Assembly: GCA_949825045.1 (NCBI GenBank)
Contig: OX463818.1
Span: forward strand, 36,100,906-36,164,905
DNA: 64,000 bases
From: Argyresthia goedartella
Taxonomy: Eukaryota; Arthropoda; Insecta; Lepidoptera; Argyresthiidae
Direction of reading: 5' to 3'
Below, piece by piece: positions 52,868 through 63,345 of the stretch (within the stretch, counting starts at the first letter, position 1; each line of letters starts with the position of its first letter). The translations under genes and the position numbers were made by a program. The notes under the pieces were generated by a model that searched no databases, was not told where the DNA came from, and was given only the letters and a program-made list of their open reading frames with translations.

Positions 52868-53070
52868 TGTTGTAGATACTGCTATAATCATTGTTGTGTA
52901 GACTCTTTTAAGTTTACTTCATAAATCTCAGACATATTCTTTCTGACATATTTTCTAATATTCAATGTTTCTATTTAGATTTATCTTTGTCACTTCAAAA
53001 TAAACATTCCAAGCAATCACACCAATATTTTCATTCCCATATTAGACCACTATATTTCCAAATTACAACA
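52868..53070 (+). repeat. 5' LTR of the copia element
   Basis: 203 bp, TG..CA ends, GTTTT immediately before. A CAAAATAAACATTCC segment in the 3' half could supply a polyadenylation signal (AATAAA). Confidence 0.95.
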
Positions 53071-53090
53071 CGTTATCAGCACGAAATGTG
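53071..53090 (+). promoter_or_regulatory. Candidate primer-binding site
   Basis: The bases directly after the 5' LTR, CGTTATCAGCACGAAATG, occupy the PBS position. They could match an internal tRNA segment as in other copia elements, but the tRNA was not identified. Confidence 0.4.
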
Positions 53091-53156
53091 GTAAATGGTT
53101 ACATGGTTAATGTTAATGTGTATTTGTGTATTTTGTGTGTGACTAAATAGTAAAAA

Positions 53157-56100
53157 ATGTCACAACAAAGTGGGGATGGTTTATCGAAGTCAAATTCGTC
53201 ATTCTCAACTTCAATCCCATCGTTTTGCCTGCGCAATAAGGACGGGTATCCGACGTGGAAATTCAAGATGAGGAACTACCTTTTGCATGAGGACCTTTGG
53301 GTAACAATATGTGGTTATCATAATGATGACACGACCCCTACCTCAGTCAAAGAGAGAAACGAAGCAAAAGCACTGGCCAAGATCTGCCTTACAATAGACG
53401 GTGCAGCAATAACGCACGTAAGATGTGCAAAAACCGCAGCCGAAGCCTGGAGATCGTTGGAAAAGCCTTCGAAGATAAAGGTATGGGACGAAGATTAGCT
53501 TTAGAGAGAAAGCTATACAGATTGAGTCAGTCAGACTATGATAATATAGAGCTTTACATAAATGCTGTCATGTCAACAGCACAAGATTTGGCAGACATTG
53601 ACAAGGTAGTAGAAGACACGTCTCTTGCAGCTATACTTTTAGGAGGCCCCACTCCAAAATATGAGCCCCTTATAATGGCACTAGAAAATTGCAACGTAGA
53701 TGTGACAACCGACTTAGTCAAGACAAAACTACTTAATGAAATGTCCAAAAGTGCAGCTTCACCTTTAGATTCCGTTTTTCATACGAAGACGCAGAAGTCC
53801 AAGACGAAATCGAATTCTAAGATAATATGTTATGAATGCAAGGCACCTGGACACAAGAGGCCAGACTGTCCATTGAGAAAGAAAGAAAAAAAAGCGAATG
53901 TGGTAAAAGAAAACGTCAGTGATGTCGGATTTACAGCTTTAAATACTTCTGGCACCTCAAACAAGGAACTTTGGTATGTAGATTCAGGATGTACGAAACA
54001 CATGACTTCTAGACGAGATTGGCTTCAAGATATTTCGATATCTGATAAAGGTCATTCAATATGTTCACCGTTACCGTTGCTAACGGTGAACATATTGAAT
54101 GCTGCGGAACTGGATATATTTCGATTAATACACCCAAAAACGTAGTCAATAGGATAAATGAAGTTGCCTTTGTACCAGATTTAAAGGCAAACTTGTTATC
54201 TGTGAAGAAAGCTGTTGATAAGGGTTTTATATGTGTTTTGGATAAAAATGGATGTAACTTTTATAAAAATAATACTTTTCGTTTTACAGGTGATTCTGTT
54301 CTTCATGCTTCGCCCTGTGGTGGATTATACGTCCTTGATGGTATTGTTGACGTTCCGGATACTGCGGCAAATTTAACACAGGATGTTCACTCTGGCTGTC
54401 AGGACACTAATTCTTATCAACTCTGGCACAAGAGGTTAGGACACTTGTGTCGTATAGGCATGAATCAACTGAAGAATCACGAGGTAGGCGTAAAGTTTAA
54501 AGTAGTAGATAAAAATAATTATATCGCTTGCGTAGAAGGTAAACAAGCAAGGAAACCTTTCAAGAAGGTGGCTTTTAATAGGGCTACTACTTCTTTGGAA
54601 CTGATCCATATGGATCTATGTGGACCATTGTCTACAATCTCCTTTCAAGGAAATAAGTATATGCTTACTTTGGTAGACGATTATACTAGGATGGTATTTA
54701 CCTACTTTATTCATTCCAAAACAGAGGTCAAAAACAAATTCTGTCTTTTTCAAACCTTTGTAGAGAATCAGTTAGATAGGAAAATCAAATCCGTGAGGAC
54801 CGACGGTGGTAAAGAGTTTGTTAATAAAGAGTTTGTTGATTACCTCGAATCTAAAGGAATTCATCGTCAAACTACCACGCCGTACAGTCCCCAACAAGTT
54901 GGATGTGCCGAACGTACTCATCGGTCGATAGTAGAAAAGGCGAGGTCGTTGTTGGCTGAGAGCTCATTGCCCACAGCATACTGGGAAGATGCTTTCCAGG
55001 TCGCCGTATATCTAAAAAATAGGTCCCCTCATCGAGCTTTAGGCGGGCAGATTCCTTTCGACAGGTGGTGGAGTCGTAGAAGTGACCTTGGTCATCTGAA
55101 AGTTTTTGGATGTAGAGCACTTGTCCATATACCGTCATGTCACAGGAAAAAGTTAGATTTGAAGGCGAAGGAAGCAATTTTTGTTGGTTGTGCTGAAAAT
55201 CCTAACACCTATATTTTTAGGGATCCATCTAACCCACGACATGTGTTTATGTCCAGAGATGCAACCTTTTTCGAAACTAGCTTTACGATGTTAAAGAAGA
55301 GGCAAGTGGAGCTTGTAATGCAGTCAGACCCTATATTATTACTCGAAGAAAGAGATCCTGAGACCGAAGACTGTCAATTCTTTGACTGTGTTCAGAGTGG
55401 TGGTCTTCCCGAAGCTGGATCACCTCGACCGGTAAATCAACAAAGTGCGGAAGCATCGGAAACTATTGTAGAACAAAGTCCCCCTATTGAGGATGTGGAG
55501 CCAGCAAGTTTGGACGAGGAACAACCTGCCCGTGAGCAGAGGTACCCCTCAAAAAATAGGAAACCACCTGATTTCCTGGCATATAATGTATCATCGGTTG
55601 ATGCCAGCGATCCAACGACATACTATGAAGCTACTTATGCCGAGGATGCTGATAAATGGCACCACGCGATGGCAAACGAGTATAACTCGTTGACCAAACT
55701 TCACACTTGGGACTTAGTTGATCGACCAACCAAAAAGGTTATACCCTGTAAATGGGTTTATAGAATTAAAAAGGATGCATATGGGAATATTACGAAGTAT
55801 AAAGCGCGACTAGTCGTCAAGGGTTTTCATCAAGTAAAAGACATTGACTACGACGAAACTTTTGCGCCCGTGATCCGTCATTCTTCTCTTCACACCTTAT
55901 TTGCTTTAGCTGCGGAGATGGGTCTAAACATGAAGCATCTAGACGTTGATACAGCGTTCCTAAATGGAGATTTGGAAGAAGAAGTCTTTATGGAGCAACC
56001 CTTTGGATTTATACAAAAAGGCAAGGAAAACAAGGTTTGTTTGCTGAAGAAATCCCTCTATGGCCTTAAGCAGGCCCCTCGAGCTTGGAACAAAAAGTTA

Positions 56101-57132
56101 AATGACACATTATTAAAAATAGGTTTTATAGGAACTCCTTCAGAGCCCTGCGTGTATACTAAACTTTTTGGTCAAGAACTCGTAATCTTGGGTATATTTG
56201 TCGATGATATTATTGTCTTTCATAAATCTGATTTGACGTTTGACATTGTCAAGAAAAATTTGTCAACATTCTTTGGAATCAAAGATCTGGGAATATTGAA
56301 GTCTTATTTGGGATTACAAATAAGATATGATTCTGAAAGCATCTAAATAAATCAGTCAAACTATATTTTAACATTGCTAGATAAGTTCAATATGCGTGAA
56401 TGTAAGACTGTTAGTACTCCTTTGGTCAAAAAAAAAACAATGGAAAAGAGAACTGATGGTGAAATTGGTGAGTATCCTTACCAAAATCTAATAGGATGTC
56501 TTATGTACTTGACAGTGAACTCTCGCCCGGACATAGCTTATGTAACGAGCTATTTAAGTCAGTTCAATACGTGTTTCACTAAGGAACATTGGAATGCTGC
56601 AAAAAGGGTTCTACAGTACCTGAAGGGTACTTTAAATTACTCTTTGGTTTACAGAAGATGTAAAGAACCTTTAAGAGGCTATTGTGATGCAGACTGGGCA
56701 AACTGTCCGATTGATAGGAAGTCATATACTGGCTATACCTTCAAGCTTAGTGGAGGACCAGTATCCTGGGAATCAAGGAAGCAACCTACTGTCGCTCTGT
56801 CATCCACGGAAGCGGAATATATGGCGCTAGCGTCCGCCACAAAGGAAGCGTGTTATTTACGTCGATTCGTTCACGAAATAACAGGTAAACTTACCCCAGT
56901 TAGGTTAGCTTCTGACAGCCAGAGTGCCATCAACCTCGTTCGAAATCCAATACACCACAACAGGACGAAGCATATAGATACCAGATTTCACTTTATCAGG
57001 GAAAAGGTATCCTGTAATATTGTTGTTCTCGAATACTTATGTAGTAGTGATATGCCTGCAGATGTCCTAACTAAGCCACTTGGGCCTGTTACACACAAAA
57101 GGTGTATAGTTGGTTTAGGACTACAAACTTAA
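53157..57132 (+). pseudogene. Copia gag-pol polyprotein with two frameshifts and a stop
   Basis: Gag begins MSQQSGDG at 53157. After a 1-nt shift near 53460 it continues from RRLALERKLYRLSQSDYDN to the zinc knuckle CYECKAPGHKRPDC (53828-53869). The protease active site is WYVDSGCTKHMTS (DSG at 53981-53989). After a second shift near 54060 the frame 54061-56346 carries integrase and RT. Integrase: WHKRLGH, then YIACVEGKQARKP where the first of the two usual cysteines is Tyr; MDLCGP, RTDGGKEF, and GCAERTHR as the DDE residues. RT: VDTAFLNGDLEEEVFMEQP, SLYGLKQAPRAW, FVDD. A TAA at 56344-56346 interrupts the same frame, which resumes and ends at 57132 with RNase H (GYCDADWA, SSTEAEYMAL, SDSQSAINL). 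Confidence 0.95.
54053..54101 (+). repeat. Perfect 20-bp hairpin at the protease frameshift
   Basis: CATTCAATATGTTCACCGTT (54053-54072) and its exact complement AACGGTGAACATATTGAATG (54082-54101) flank a 9-base loop. The protein similarity changes frame at this place. Confidence 0.97.
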
Positions 57133-57154
57133 GTTTTTTTTTTGTTTGTCGAGC

Positions 57155-57175
57155 ACAACATCGATTAAGGGCGGC
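57155..57175 (+). promoter_or_regulatory. Candidate polypurine tract
   Basis: AAGGGCGG ends two bases before the 3' LTR at 57176, the position expected for plus-strand priming. It is short and interrupted by a C. Confidence 0.5.
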
Positions 57176-57376
57176 TGTTGTAGATACTGCTATAATCATT
57201 GTTCTGTAGACTCTTTTAAGTTTACTTCATAAATCTCAGACATATTCTTTCTGACATATTTTCTAATTCAATGTTTGTATTTAGATTTATCTTTGTCACT
57301 TCAAAATAAATATTCCAAGCAATCACACCAATATTTTCATTCCCATATTAGACCACTATATTTCCAAATTACAACA
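57176..57376 (+). repeat. 3' LTR of the copia element
   Basis: 201 bp, TG..CA ends, followed by GTTTT, the duplicated target. Differs from the 5' LTR by TGTTCTGTAG for TGTTGTGTAG, loss of AT after TTCTAAT, and two T/G-T/C type changes. Confidence 0.95.
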
Positions 57377-57381
57377 GTTTT

Positions 57382-57777
57382 TACAAATTGCGAGGCGACA
57401 AAGTAGTGTCATACTCATACGTTTTGAAGCGATTTGTTTTCATAATACAGGCTGTTGTAACTATACAAAAGTATAGTTACCCTCACTCAGGGGCAGACAG
57501 AGGCGATCGATTGTAATTAAAAATTTGTTTTATTCGTCCCTCGCACAATGTTGACTCACTTATTGCGGTGCTCAATGAGGATCACCTAGGCATCGCAATA
57601 TTGAAATTCAAAGTAAGGGCGGATGCAGTACAATATTTTAACCATATTACTTTTGGAATTACTCAAATCCATTACTAAATAACAAAGTTAGAAAAGCCCA
57701 GCATGCTTTGAACCCTTTTGTGACGTCATCCCATCCTATGAGCCAGCCGTTGGTCGGCGGCTAGGTAATTTAATTAC
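57382..57777. other. No gene seen; short hairpin
   Basis: GTAACTATACAAAAGTATAGTTAC-type 10-bp hairpin near 57459-57482; otherwise anonymous sequence. Confidence 0.45.
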
Positions 57778-58038
57778 CGACGACCCGAATGGCCGAGTCG
57801 GTAGTGACGCTGCCTACGAAACCAAGGGTCCCGGGTTCGAGTCCCGGTGGGGGCAAATGTTTGTTTGATGAGAACGAATGTTTGTACCCTAGTCATGGTT
57901 GTTTATCTATCTAAGTATAATATTTCTCTATATAAGTATATATATCGTTGTCTAGTACCCAAGATACAGGGAATCCTAGTTTGGGGCTAGATCAATGTGT
58001 GTAAATAGTGTCCAAGGATTATTATTATTATTATTATA
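57778..58038 (+). mobile_element. tRNA-derived SINE, family A, copy 3
   Basis: The head is GGCCGAGTCGGTAGTGACG with box B GGTTCGAGTCCC. The tRNA-like stem CCCGGGTTCGAGTCCCGG is intact. The body is GGGAATCCTAGTTTGGGGC, the tail (ATT)n. This is the best-preserved copy of the three. Confidence 0.93.
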
Positions 58039-58072
58039 ATTCACATCGTTTCGTTGCGAATTTCAGTGTTTT

Positions 58073-58118
58073 CCATTTATTTTAGAGTAGATATACATAT
58101 TTACTCTAAAATAAATGG
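58073..58118. repeat. 17-bp perfect inverted repeat
   Basis: CCATTTATTTTAGAGTA (58073-58089) and TACTCTAAAATAAATGG (58102-58118) flank a 12-base AT-rich loop. Possibly a small MITE remnant. Confidence 0.9.
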
Positions 58119-59189
58119 TTACGTGGTAAACACAAGTTTTTGGATTCATTTTCGAGTGCAGTAATTATCTTAAAGTATGAAAATCGTTTATGTTAAAGCT
58201 TAATCAGACAATTTACTAAAGATAGACTCATTTAAGGTTATAGATTTTTTCAATAACAAGGCGGCCCTAAAAGCGAAAAATAAAAAAATAAATACAAGGG
58301 AATGATTCCGCCCCCTTATCGAGACTCTGACCAGGTATTAAGCTTTAACAAAGTCTGTGACTATATAAACTAGGTAGGTTGGTACCTACGGCTTTCAAAC
58401 AAAAAAATACCTACCCAGACTTTAAGGTTCAAACACGTAAGTAGGTACTTACCGTGTGTGTTGTTGCTATTAAACTACCTACCTATCTTTTGAAGAATAT
58501 ATTTATTTACCAGGTTTCTAAAAAATGGCACGAAACGAGTATTGCTGTCTCTTTTGCTCCGGTGGCGATAAACCAAAACGAATGCTTGGCACGAGTCGTG
58601 CGCGCGCAAGATAGGTCGCCTTGCTACAAGCGTAGAAAGGTTTTTCTTTTCTTGACATAGTAATAGCACAGTACTACCTCAGTAGAAACAGGTACCTACT
58701 ACAACGTACGGGTATTCTACCACAAAAAAATATCTGTATTTATAGTATTATGTATGTGCATGTATGGAATGTGTGTGTATTTGTAATAGCATTATTTGCG
58801 ATGGTAAGGTCGGTCATTTTACCTGACTACCTAAAAGCCAAAAGGAGGGTTACGACTTTAGTGTAACCAGCATTTGTACGTCACTTCGCATAGCTGAAAC
58901 TATGATTTCACAAGGATTTTAAATGGAGGCCGTTAGACGTCATTTTACGTAGTCGAGATTTAGCTTGCTTATTATCCTGATTATTTTATAGCAGGTAGGT
59001 TGGGCATTATTTGCTAGATGTCAAATTGTTAAGTCAATTGTCAATACTTATTTAAACTTTGTGTATTATATATCTGCTCGCGAAAGTTATGGTGATGATG
59101 CGATCGAAACTTTTGACTGAAAGAAGATCTCTTCTCATAGCGCTAAACCATTTCTTTCTAAGTTTTTCGTGGAACACAAAAATAGTGCA
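58119..59189. other. No gene seen
   Basis: AT-rich sequence with many TAGGTACCTAC-type short motifs. The open frames at 58454-58660 are short and lack conserved features. Confidence 0.45.
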
Positions 59190-59262
59190 CAACAAGGGCA
59201 TAATACACGCCATTTCACACCCGAGACGTTGATAGCCACCCGAGCCGCAGGCAAGGGTGGAT
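59190..59262 (+). repeat. Dispersed repeat fragment, second copy
   Basis: ACAACAAGGGCATAATACAC, CATTTCACACCCGAGACG and CACCCGAGCCGCAGGC match 29685-29765. Confidence 0.65.
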
Positions 59263-60289
59263 AGTTAAGTCGAGGGTAAAATGGGGTTAATGACTGAGTT
59301 ATACACACTGTTTTTCACTTTCAAACAACAATCATAAAAACAGCAACAAATTGCAATTTTTGTATTTGGTTATTTCAGTGTCTTGTAAATAACCACCCCT
59401 GAGTATGGCGTAACTTTACAAAGCAACACCCTGATGAACATCAAAAACAATACACATATGTTCCCATACGGGGTGTATGTAACTCTGTTATTTTTAATAT
59501 GTCATTAATTTAATAAATAAATGAATAAGTCGCCTAGTTGCGCCCATGTCTAGCCTTCTCTTCAATACTTATCAACTCTCAACAAACAGATAATAGAGAA
59601 TTGCGAAACCCCAAACTCAATTGACAAAACAACATAAGTTTCGTCAAATATGCTCAACTAGACAGCGCAGGCGCAGGGGCGCAGGTAGGCGCAGGCGCGA
59701 GCGCCAGGCTACTTATCAATTACAGATTAAGTTTCCACTACTGAGTTGTTACAATGTGTAGAGACTATTCTTGTGAACCAGTAGAAATTCCTATTGGATG
59801 GCTGTACTAAAAGGTCCAAAAGATACGCATACACTCCAAACCTGCGGCGATGGGCTAGTCCCTAGTGACTCCTGTGATTTGCTTGTTTAGTTAGTGTTTT
59901 AGGTACTTAGATGCATGCATGAAGCATGCTTAACATTTTTTAAAGTCCCGTCGTGCAAGCAATGCAGTTTTACTACTAGCTGAGCACGAATTAGGTATTC
60001 AAAATTCATATGAATCGTGCACTTTGCGCCAAGTGGTCTTGGATATGCTTTTAAGGATTTAGGAAACCACCGCAAGCTTACTAACTGCGCGCGACCTCTG
60101 GTGGCTTGTTTGCTGTAAAACCATTACTGCCGCCAACTGTGTAGGTATTTTTAATAGATGGGCTTCCATGAGACAAACTCTTGAGTAAAACTACATTTTT
60201 TTTAATACCTAAACCTTTCTTATATTATTTATTTAGATATAATATATATCTAACTAGTAATTTATATTGTTGTACACATTGTCTACCCC

Positions 60290-60430
60290 TGCTCAGCAAT
60301 TGACCTTTCTCATCCTAATTTGGTTTGCTGGAAGAGATCTCTTATTAGATTATTAGATAAGCCCGCCTTTGTACACTATTTTTATGTAAGTCTTTATATT
60401 ATTTGTGTGCATTAAAGAAAGTATAAATTA
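60290..60430 (+). mobile_element. LINE 3'-end fragment
   Basis: GGTTTGCTGGAAGAGATCTC, ATAAGCCCGCCTTTGTAC and GTGTGCATTAAAGAAAG match 36790-36954. Solo tail. Confidence 0.7.
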
Positions 60431-60796
60431 TGAATTTTCGTATAACTCGACAGATTTTAATATCTGACATATCAAAGAACGGCTATTCTTTGCTATATCG
60501 AAGTTAATAATATCTCTCATGACACTGAGCATCATGTCCGATATGTTGATCTGGGATCTCGGTTGGAAGTTGGCCGAATCCGGCTACAAAAGCTAGCAAC
60601 CTAAAATGTTCTTACCACTCGACAGATTTTAGTTTCTGACATATCCAAAAACGTGTATTATTCGACATATTTGCTGATATTTGCTCAAGAAGTCGCTTTA
60701 ACATGCTTTTTAAATTTCTCAAATGGCAATTTCAAAATATCCAAATGAATTCCTCCCCTACACCCTAGAACCAATAAAAAGGGAAATATTAAACCG

Positions 60797-61037
60797 CACA
60801 TCAAAAATTCTGATTTGCACAGCAACTATTAGTGCAAAACAATGCGGTAGCTTAAGTGAAGAGTTAAGTGGGTGAGCGAAGCGAAACCCCCTTTATCCTT
60901 CGTGTTAGGTTGAACATCTAAGAACAACAAAAAAAAAACTTATATAACATAAAAATAAGTACACATAAAAGGTAAAAGTATTTTTGTTGAACCCTTTTTG
61001 CTGCGCAAATCATGTTTGATCAAAAATGTTTGATGTG
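60797..61037. mobile_element. MITE M1, copy 3, reverse orientation
   Basis: CACATCAAAAATTCTGATTTG at 60797 and TTTGATGTG at 61037 are the ends. The interior GCGGTAGCTTAAGTGAAG and GTTAGGTTGAACAT are the complement of the copies at 8672 and 18729. ATTAAA flanks both sides. Confidence 0.85.
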
Positions 61038-61250
61038 CGATTAAATACTACCACAATAAAAGGGCTACTACTCAAGATTTTGTGTATTTGTAATTTTGTC
61101 TCAAGCCCATCTATTAAAAATACCCCGCAGAGATGGCCGCTAAATTGGATTTATAGGAAACAGGCCACCAGAGGTCGCGCACAAGTAACTTGTGCCTAAG
61201 ACTATACCTTTCAAAGGCGTGGCACAAAGTGCACGATTCATATGAACTCC

Positions 61251-61554
61251 CCCTCCGCTGATGGCTGCGCGTATCGTAGGTAGGCACTTGTGTGGATTCA
61301 CTAGACTAGAACTAGAACCTAGAACAGTCATACAACATCTCATCTCGTTACCTCATTCACTAATCGAACGACGACACTGTGTGTATCGGTATATCGAGTT
61401 ATGAGTTGCGTAAATACATACCATAATCATTTGCATAGCTATTTAAGGAAATATCGTGTGGAACTGAAGTTACAAATTTAAGACGTAATGTAAACCATGA
61501 TAAGCAAAATAAATTTTCTTATTTCTCATGCAATTATGGAGACATAAACATAAC
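61251..61554. other. No gene seen
   Basis: Anonymous AT-rich sequence. Confidence 0.4.
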
Positions 61555-61690
61555 CATTTATTTACAGGCACATACATTGCTTCTGGCCCCACACTAGGAT
61601 ACCCAGAAACAGCGACTTCACATACATACAAGACCTGGGATTTTTTTTCTTCGTCCCTAGCCGGGGATCGAACCCGGGACCTGAAACAGA
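61555..61690 (-). mobile_element. SINE family B, truncated copy
   Basis: The + strand reads CATTGCTTCTGGCCCCACAC, AAACAGCGACTTCACATAC and CCGGGGATCGAACCCGGGAC, the complement of the family B tail, body and box B. Box A is lost. Confidence 0.8.
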
Positions 61691-62489
61691 GATATGAAGC
61701 TTCACTCACATAATACCAGTTTTCTTGCAACTGTAACCATACATATAATATCACATCACGTACGACTCACACAAACCAGATGATGTTCCAATAGCAGTTC
61801 CTCATAACTACGAGTAGTAAAACCGGCCTTTATATCAATATGCAGAGAAATGTTAATCTGACAAAAAACTCCGATAAATAAATACTTGCCGAATGCTCAA
61901 ATCGCTTGTATAATTACTCTCGCTTCTTTCCTGTTTCCATTGACAATGCAAGCAGCTGTTGCAGAGGCATTCATGAACCTACAAGTTACAATTTTACAAG
62001 TCTAACCTGCTTCCTTATTCAGCATGTTTTTGAATTGGTCTTATGTCTCCCCTGCCAACACTAATCGATCGAAAGCTTGGAACAAGACAATACGTTCAAA
62101 AACTAGAACCTGTCTGCCAAAAAATGGCGCTCTAAAGAGTATGAAACCGATAACCACAGGGCGGGGATAAAATCAATATACATCTAACGATTCGACTACA
62201 CGCAAGCAAAGCTGCGAAAAAGTGGATACCGAAGTGAGCCTAACTTATAATAATGCTTTAATTCAAATACAAATGCAAAATATAATTAAATTCAATGTCA
62301 TATCCCTACAAAGCTTGGGAAGTGTATGACTATATATATATATATATAGCCCTTTAATTATATCAGTGGGCAGATTAGACTTTAAATTATAATCAAAAAG
62401 ACATGTTTTTCTTTCTCAAAAACCGAGGGTAGTTGGGTCGGGTCGCAATTTTGAACCTTATGCCATGGTAATAAAATTTAAAGCCTATT
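61691..62489. other. No gene seen; short TA repeat
   Basis: Anonymous sequence with a (TA)n run at 62331-62347. Confidence 0.45.
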
Positions 62490-62619
62490 ACGGAAAATTG
62501 GTGTTAGCTATTGGTATTCAACTCATTGGCGCCGGTGGTACTGAAGAGGTTAAAGTGAAAACATATTTTTTTGCCGCTGCTCTACATTTTACAACTGTGG
62601 GAGAAGGAGGGCGAAGGAA

Positions 62620-63195
62620 ATTTTCTGTGAACTGTGCCAGCAAGCCTGGGGAAACGTCACGAAAGAGCCAGTCATCTCCGAAGGCGATACTGGGCTGCGC
62701 GGAGACTTGGCTTGTCGGGGGGTATGGATTGCCCAGAGGGAGGCGTTATTTGATATCTGTGTCATAGACACCGACGCTCCCTCCCACGCATCACGCCCCG
62801 TAGCGACTGTCCTTCGTTCAGCTGAAGAAGAAAAGAAAAGGAAGTATTGCGACCCATGCGAGACGCGCCACACCACCTTCACCTATTTAGTAACCTCTGT
62901 CGTCGGAGTTTTTGCTCCACAAATGATATCATTCACTAAACACCTCGCCGAAACGCTGGCGGACCGCTGGAACCGGACCCCTGCCACAATATAGGGCTGG
63001 CTACGAGCAAGAATTCAAACCGCCATCATCAGGGCTAGCAGCATGTGCATCCGCGGCACCCGCCATAGGTGGAATCGCACAGGCCTATATGAGGATGGAG
63101 CGGCAGTCCCACACGTCTTGAACTAGAATGATTATCTTATTTATATTCTCTGTACTTTTTTTCATGAATCTTTTGCTTAATAAATTTCTTATCGT
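62620..63195 (+). mobile_element. 5'-truncated LINE insertion carrying a nuclease-like C-terminal domain
   Basis: Bounded by AAGGAA at 62614-62619 and 63196-63201, so it is a discrete 576-bp insertion. Coding sequence occupies 62629-63126 and is followed by an AT-rich 3' UTR with TTAATAAATTTC. The abrupt coding start and 6-bp target duplication fit a 5'-truncated retrotransposon copy. It is the only member of its family in the window. Confidence 0.75.
62629..63126 (+). pseudogene. Putative restriction-like endonuclease domain of a non-LTR element, one stop
   Basis: One frame (broken only by TAG at 62992-62994) reads ELCQQAWGNVTKEPVISEGD, then LRGDLACRGVWIAQREALFD, ICVIDTDAPSHASRP, EEEKKRKYCDPCETRHTTF, and after the stop GWLRARIQTAIIRASSMCIR with GTRHRW and the stop at 63124-63126. 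The pattern RxDL..RGxW..ALFDIxVxDTDA..EKKRKY resembles the PD-(D/E)XK core and following K..KY of the restriction-like endonuclease at the C-terminus of R2/R4-type LINEs. I also recall similar tails after RTs in uncharacterised invertebrate proteins. The longest ATG frames listed here are in other phases and are shadows. Function is inference. Confidence 0.6.
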
Positions 63196-63345
63196 AAGGA
63201 ACTCCCACAGATTTATTTTTAGATGTCTTTCAAATAAACGTTTTATTTAACTAGTACAAATATTACATGATATACTATTACATGCAGGAATAAATCATTA
63301 CAAAATTATTAAGCGTGTTCTGTTTTGAGTTAGATTAACACCATG

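Larger units (their letters stand above)
52868..57376 (+). mobile_element. Copia-type LTR retrotransposon, complete, with GTTTT target duplication
   Basis: Two LTRs of 203 and 201 bp (52868-53070; 57176-57376), both starting TGTTG and ending ACAACA, bracket gag-pol. GTTTT flanks both sides (52863-52867 and 57377-57381). The LTRs differ by three substitutions and a 2-bp indel, so insertion is recent. Domain order is gag, zinc knuckle, protease, integrase, RT, RNase H: integrase before RT defines Copia/Ty1. Coding lesions are a frameshift near 53460, one near 54060 and a stop at 56344-56346. No env frame. It lies inside a Jockey-like 3' end. Confidence 0.97.
59998..61250. mobile_element. Long-inverted-repeat structure, about 1.25 kb, with nested insertions
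   Basis: The left arm (about 59998-60175) and right arm (about 61085-61250) are reverse complements over roughly 170 bp with gaps. Shared blocks are CATATGAATCGTGCACTTTG, GCGCGACCTCTGGTGGC, and TATTTTTAATAGATGGGCTT. A LINE 3' end (60290-60430) and an M1 MITE (60797-61037) lie between the arms. No transposase frame remains. Target duplication not identified. Confidence 0.75.
62490..63345 (-). mobile_element. Jockey-like 3' end, split by a 576-bp insertion
   Basis: Read on the minus strand, 63345-63196 (TTAATCTAACTCA..., ATAATTTTGTAATGATTTAT, AAATCTGTGGGAGTTCC) matches 39240-39415. 62619-62490 (CTTCTCCCACAGTTGTAAAA, GCAGCGGCAAAAAAATATG) continues the same 3' UTR. The two halves meet at AAGGAA, duplicated on both sides of the insertion at 62620-63195. 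Confidence 0.8.

Noticed and set aside
61140..61343. Minus-strand 67-codon ORF
   Set aside because: Lies in one arm of the long-inverted-repeat structure; no protein similarity recognised.
62465..62767. Plus-strand ORF beginning MVIKFKAYYG
   Set aside because: It runs from antisense Jockey 3' UTR into another frame of the inserted nuclease-like fragment; neither part is its own gene.
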